Part shown: positions 5,992-8,328 of the stretch, piece by piece | Position numbering within the stretch: the stretch's first letter is position 1 | Layout: every line of letters starts with the position of its first letter | Assembly (NCBI GenBank): GCA_013151315.1 | Contig: JAADIN010000248.1 | Span: 1 to 8,328 of the forward strand | Length of the DNA: 8,328 nt | From: Planctomycetota bacterium | GTDB lineage: Bacteria; Planctomycetota; Planctomycetia; Pirellulales; Lacipirellulaceae | Direction: 5' to 3' | Translations under genes and position numbers: made by a program | The notes under the pieces: model-generated | What the model was told of the DNA's origin: nothing | The model's database searches: none | Seen by the model: the letters and a program-made list of their open reading frames with translations, nothing else

Positions 5992-7524
5992 ATGTTGCCC
6001 ACACTTGCTGTGTCCACTGGTGCTTTGCTAATTGATGTTTCGCTAGCCCTGATTGCGCTGACGATCGGGTTTTTCAGCGCGCTCTGGTACGTACGCTTCA
6101 CGTCAGAATCGTCGCAAAATACTAGCGAAGACGCAAAAAACACCACCCAAGACCATGACGGCGAAAATGCCGAGGCTGCCTCCGAGAAAGAGGAGGCCGC
6201 CCTCCAGGCGGAACGCGTCGATATGGTCTCCTTGCAGTTGCAAGATTTGGCCAAGAACATGGCGATCGATGTGGGCGAACACAACAGCTTGATGACGGAT
6301 ATTTCAAGCAATTTGGGCGAATTGGACCTAGAAACCGCCGGCTCAGGCACGGCAGTAGCCGAAGCCCTTACGCAGATCTTTGCCGCCAATAGCAAGCTCC
6401 AGGATCGTCTCGCGGACGCCGAGAAAAAAATACAAAATCAAGCCGAAGAGATTCGCGTCAAACAGTCCGAAGCTCGCACCGACGCCCTCACGAGCTTGGC
6501 TAACCGTCGGGCCTTCGACGATGTCTTGGCGAAGAATGTCACGAGCTTTAAGAGCGAAAGTCGCCCACTCAGCCTGATGATATTTGATGTCGACCACTTC
6601 AAGAAATTCAACGATACCCACGGCCATCAGGCTGGCGACGAAGTCTTGCGCCGCGTAGGCAGCACGATCGCCAAGGTCGTCAAGTCTACCGATATCCCTT
6701 GCCGATACGGCGGTGAAGAGTTCGCTCTGGTGATGCCAAACACGAAAATCCCCCAGGCCAAGCTGGCTGCCGAGCGGGTTCGCAAGGCGATCGAAGAGCT
6801 CACCATTCCCTTCGAAGGCAAATCGCTTAAAGTCACTGCAAGCATGGGGATCGCCGAGGTCACTGCTAGCGACGATGAAACCAAGTTGGTGCGCCGCGCC
6901 GACGATGCCGTTTATGCCGCAAAAGAAGCGGGCCGAAACTGCGGATATTGGCACGACGAAAGCCAATGCCTGCCTGTCATCAATCCTGTGACCCCGAAAG
7001 CTGCTCCGGCAGTCTCAGAAACGAAGCATGAAAAGGCGGAAGCCGCCCCCAGCAATTCGGTAGGGCTCAAGAGCCTGCCCGACAGGGCCGTTTTCTTAGG
7101 CGAATTGAATCGACGCATCAGCGAGAGTCATCGCTTCGGAGTATCGCTTTCCGTGATTCACATTCGGGTGAAAGAGTACGCCAATCTGGAAAAAGAGTAC
7201 GGTGATGCAGCCGGGCAGTTGATACTAGACCTAGTAGCCCAATTCATCCGCAATACGCTTCGCGACATGGACCTCTTGGGCAAGCTAGAGCTTGGCGAAT
7301 TTATCGTCATGCTGCCTGGGAGTTCTCGAAGAGAGGCCATGTTGGTCGGCTCTCGCGTCCAGACGGCGATTGCCAACTGCGTGATTCCACTCGGAGACCA
7401 GCAGCTACGCCTGGAGATTCAGCAAGGCGTCACCGACGTAAAACCCGACGACGAGGCACAAACTTTGATGGACCGTGCCGAGCAGACAGCCGAGCTACCC
7501 GAAGAGACGGTATTGGCTGTCTGA
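5992..7524 (+). CDS. Membrane-anchored diguanylate cyclase with tandem GGDEF domains, the second degenerate
   Basis: 510 residues from ATG 5992 (GGAG at 5977-5980, 11 nt upstream); a TTG at 5905 would add 29 residues but lacks a good ribosome site. Residues 11-34 form one membrane helix, followed by an acidic linker (37-75) and helical, partly coiled-coil segments (75-160). GGDEF domain 1 spans about 160-320: TDALTSLANRRAF, metal Asp199 in FDVDHFKKFND, signature RYGGEEF (238-244). It should make cyclic di-GMP from two GTP. The product-inhibition I-site, usually RxxD, reads KSTD (231-234), so feedback may be weak. After an Ala/Pro linker (333-358), residues about 364-500 form a second GGDEF fold whose signature has become ELGEF (433-437); it is probably catalytically dead and regulatory. 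No sensor domain is visible, so input may come through the membrane helix or coiled coil. Confidence 0.92.
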   Translation: MLPTLAVSTGALLIDVSLALIALTIGFFSALWYVRFTSESSQNTSEDAKNTTQDHDGENAEAASEKEEAALQAERVDMVSLQLQDLAKNMAIDVGEHNSLMTDISSNLGELDLETAGSGTAVAEALTQIFAANSKLQDRLADAEKKIQNQAEEIRVKQSEARTDALTSLANRRAFDDVLAKNVTSFKSESRPLSLMIFDVDHFKKFNDTHGHQAGDEVLRRVGSTIAKVVKSTDIPCRYGGEEFALVMPNTKIPQAKLAAERVRKAIEELTIPFEGKSLKVTASMGIAEVTASDDETKLVRRADDAVYAAKEAGRNCGYWHDESQCLPVINPVTPKAAPAVSETKHEKAEAAPSNSVGLKSLPDRAVFLGELNRRISESHRFGVSLSVIHIRVKEYANLEKEYGDAAGQLILDLVAQFIRNTLRDMDLLGKLELGEFIVMLPGSSRREAMLVGSRVQTAIANCVIPLGDQQLRLEIQQGVTDVKPDDEAQTLMDRAEQTAELPEETVLAV

Positions 7525-7554
7525 GCGTGTCGTCCGCTGCACGGGACTGCTACG

Positions 7555-7583
7555 ATAGGGAGGTTGCAACGGCTACTCCCTAT
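7555..7583 (+). terminator. Possible weak terminator after the diguanylate cyclase
   Basis: ATAGGGAG (7555-7562), 13-nt loop, CTCCCTAT (7576-7583): perfect 8-bp stem 30 nt after the stop, followed only by TTCC. It could also be a leader structure of the next gene, whose ATG is 17 nt further on. Confidence 0.35.
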
Positions 7584-7600
7584 TTCCGCATGAGCCACCC

Positions 7601-8023
7601 ATGCCCGATGACTTTCCCTTTCGCTTGCGGTTTAGCACGCGGACCCTGTTTCGAATAACGACCACATTGGCCGTAATTTGCGGCCTGAGTGTCGTTTTAC
7701 CCAATGCCTTCATTCAGATCACCATTGGAGCTCTCTGGATCATCGCCTCAGGCTGGCTCATCACCGGCCTGATATTCGCGAAAGGCGATACCCGAGCGTT
7801 CTGTATTGGGGCCGCCGTGGTTGCCACCTCGATGTGGACAGGCATCGGAGGAGGCTTTGCCGGTGGGATCCGAAGTTTGCTCAGAGAAATCCTTTTCCTC
7901 GGCTCTGTCAGCAATGCAGAAACTTGGCTGATTCACATTGCTCTGGCCGCCGTAGCAGTCGCCAACGGCTATCTTTGCATCTTAGCCCGCCGCTATTTCG
8001 AGCGGGAATCTTCCCGCGAATAG
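7601..8023 (+). CDS. Small FSxRTL-type membrane protein, unknown function
   Basis: 140 residues. The N-terminal FRLRFSTRTLFRITTTLAVI closely resembles the RFSLRTLL-hydrophobic opening shared by many planctomycete membrane proteins, here leading into helix 1 (about 16-34). Further membrane segments are about 38-60, 67-90 and 108-130, giving four in all. The third is Gly/Ala-rich (TGIGGGFAGGI). The ends are basic, and the tail ARRYFERESSRE is encoded by a hairpin that includes the stop codon. ATG 7601 has no clear Shine-Dalgarno sequence, which is common in this phylum. It lies 76 nt after the diguanylate cyclase and may share its transcript. No enzyme motif is visible and the function is unknown. 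Confidence 0.75.
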   Translation: MPDDFPFRLRFSTRTLFRITTTLAVICGLSVVLPNAFIQITIGALWIIASGWLITGLIFAKGDTRAFCIGAAVVATSMWTGIGGGFAGGIRSLLREILFLGSVSNAETWLIHIALAAVAVANGYLCILARRYFERESSRE

Positions 8024-8029
8024 CGGCGG
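7987..8029 (+). terminator. Strong hairpin containing the stop codon of the small membrane gene
   Basis: CCGCCGCTATT (7987-7997) pairs with AATAGCGGCGG (8019-8029); inside, after single-base bulges, CG pairs with CG and GCGGGAA pairs with TTCCCGC around a 2-nt turn. About 20 bp in all, followed by TTTGGTCT. It is terminator-like with a short T-run. The stop TAG (8021-8023) is within the right arm. Confidence 0.7.
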
Positions 8030-8032
8030 TTT

Positions 8033-8066
8033 GGTCTCCCTGGGCGATTGCCCTCAAGCGGAGACC
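8033..8066. terminator. Second nested hairpin before the rRNA promoter
   Basis: GGTCTCC (8033-8039) pairs with GGAGACC (8060-8066) and encloses GGGC-gatt-GCCC (8042-8053). It comes directly after the stop-codon hairpin and may insulate the rRNA promoter from upstream transcription. There is no T-run, so termination is uncertain. Confidence 0.45.
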
Positions 8067-8108
8067 GAAGTTCTTTCGATAAACTTTGCTCCAATGGAAA
8101 TAACCCCT

Positions 8109-8136
8109 TTGACAGACTTCGGAAAGTCGTTATGAT
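8109..8136 (+). promoter_or_regulatory. Near-consensus promoter of the putative 23S rRNA transcript
   Basis: TTGACA (8109-8114), 16-nt spacer, TATGAT (8131-8136): 11 of 12 consensus positions. It lies about 190 nt before the proposed rRNA 5' end and points out of the window. Promoters this strong are typical of stable RNA. Confidence 0.85.
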
Positions 8137-8142
8137 TTGGGA

Positions 8143-8305
8143 CTTCGCGGCAACGCGAGGCGGCCCCTGTGAGGCCGCGATCGGCTAGGCTTGCTGAAAG
8201 CAAACTGGCTGATCGACAGATCTTTGACAATTTGGTAATTAACTAGCAAGAGTGGCATCTGAAATTCATTCAGGCGCTGCTGAGGTTCTCGCATTCGTTC
8301 TAGCT
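8143..8305 (+). ncRNA. Structured rRNA leader with boxA-like site
   Basis: Consecutive stem-loops: TCGCG/CGCGA around GCAA (8145-8158); GCGGCC/GGCCGC (8160-8178); an extended stem GATCGGCTAG/CTGGCTGATC (8179-8188 with 8205-8214, two G-T pairs) enclosing TTGCT-gaa-AGCAA (8191-8203). Then GATCTTTGACAA (8219-8230) matches the bacterial rRNA antitermination boxA (TGCTCTTTAACAA) at 8 of 9 positions in its CTTTAACAA core. boxA recruits NusB/NusE so that polymerase reads through long untranslated RNA. CTGAA/TTCAG (8259-8273) and CTCGCA/TGCGAG (8288-8311) follow. No credible ORF is present. Confidence 0.6.
8219..8230 (+). promoter_or_regulatory. boxA-like antitermination element
   Basis: GATCTTTGACAA, close to the canonical rrn boxA, placed after strong hairpins in a leader, as in known rRNA operons. 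Confidence 0.55.
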
Positions 8306-8328
8306 TGCGAGGTGACCAAGGCGGCATT
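8306..8328 (+). rRNA. Probable 5' end of 23S rRNA (continues beyond the window)
   Basis: The last bases GAGGTGACCAAGGCGGCATT resemble the start of bacterial 23S rRNA (E. coli AAGCGACTAAGCGTACACGG; elsewhere AAGTGACTAAGGGCGCACGG). Aligning GACCAAG (8314-8320) with GACTAAG puts nucleotide 1 near 8306. The strong promoter and boxA-like leader agree. Too little is visible for certainty. The 16S start (AGAGTTTGATC) is not seen. Confidence 0.5.

Noticed and set aside
5778..6966. Minus-strand ORFs of about 205 residues opposite the diguanylate cyclase
   Set aside because: They overlap a gene with clear GGDEF motifs and show no recognisable features.
8130..8327. Minus-strand 65-residue ORF at the right end
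   Set aside because: It lies across the rRNA promoter and structured leader and has no ribosome site or domain.

Overview
The window looks like the chromosome of a planctomycete, most likely Pirellulales. The evidence is a small membrane protein opening with the phylum-typical FSxRTL N-terminus, a secreted BON-domain protein with an aromatic C-terminus, a thioredoxin-fold protein with EF-hand-like repeats, many secreted proteins of unknown function, and what appears to be a 23S rRNA gene with its own promoter, fitting the unlinked rRNA genes known from this phylum. This is a judgement from reading the sequence, not from a search.

Left half (1 to about 5300), all minus strand. In transcription order: a 639-residue exported thioredoxin-fold protein without catalytic cysteines (3374-5293), a 90-residue three-helix membrane protein (2853-3125), a secreted BON-domain protein (1744-2649) ended by a strong intrinsic terminator (1675-1711), a 195-residue probable lipoprotein (923-1510), and a TPR protein with a signal peptide that runs off the left edge (1-887, GTG start). 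All five appear to act in or face the cell envelope or periplasm. The last two are 35 nt apart and probably share a transcript.

Middle (about 5386-5750), plus strand. A near-consensus promoter (TTGACA, 16 nt, TAGAAT) precedes tRNA-Ile(GAT) and tRNA-Ala(TGC). The spacers around them are built of repeated GAATTCGG/ATTGCGGAAT words that fold into long hairpins.

Right half (5760-8328), plus strand. A membrane-anchored diguanylate cyclase with two GGDEF domains, the second degenerate, is followed by a small membrane protein whose stop codon lies inside a strong hairpin. Then come a second hairpin, a near-consensus promoter (TTGACA, 16 nt, TATGAT), a highly structured leader with a boxA-like antitermination site, and in the last ~23 nt what looks like the 5' end of 23S rRNA.

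The most interesting points are: tRNA-Ile, tRNA-Ala and 23S keep their classical order but are split by two protein genes; several unrelated short-word repeat families fill the intergenic gaps; a 27-nt palindrome-bearing element occurs twice; and the thioredoxin fold has lost its CxxC. I see no CRISPR array, insertion sequence, phage gene or recognisable defence system.
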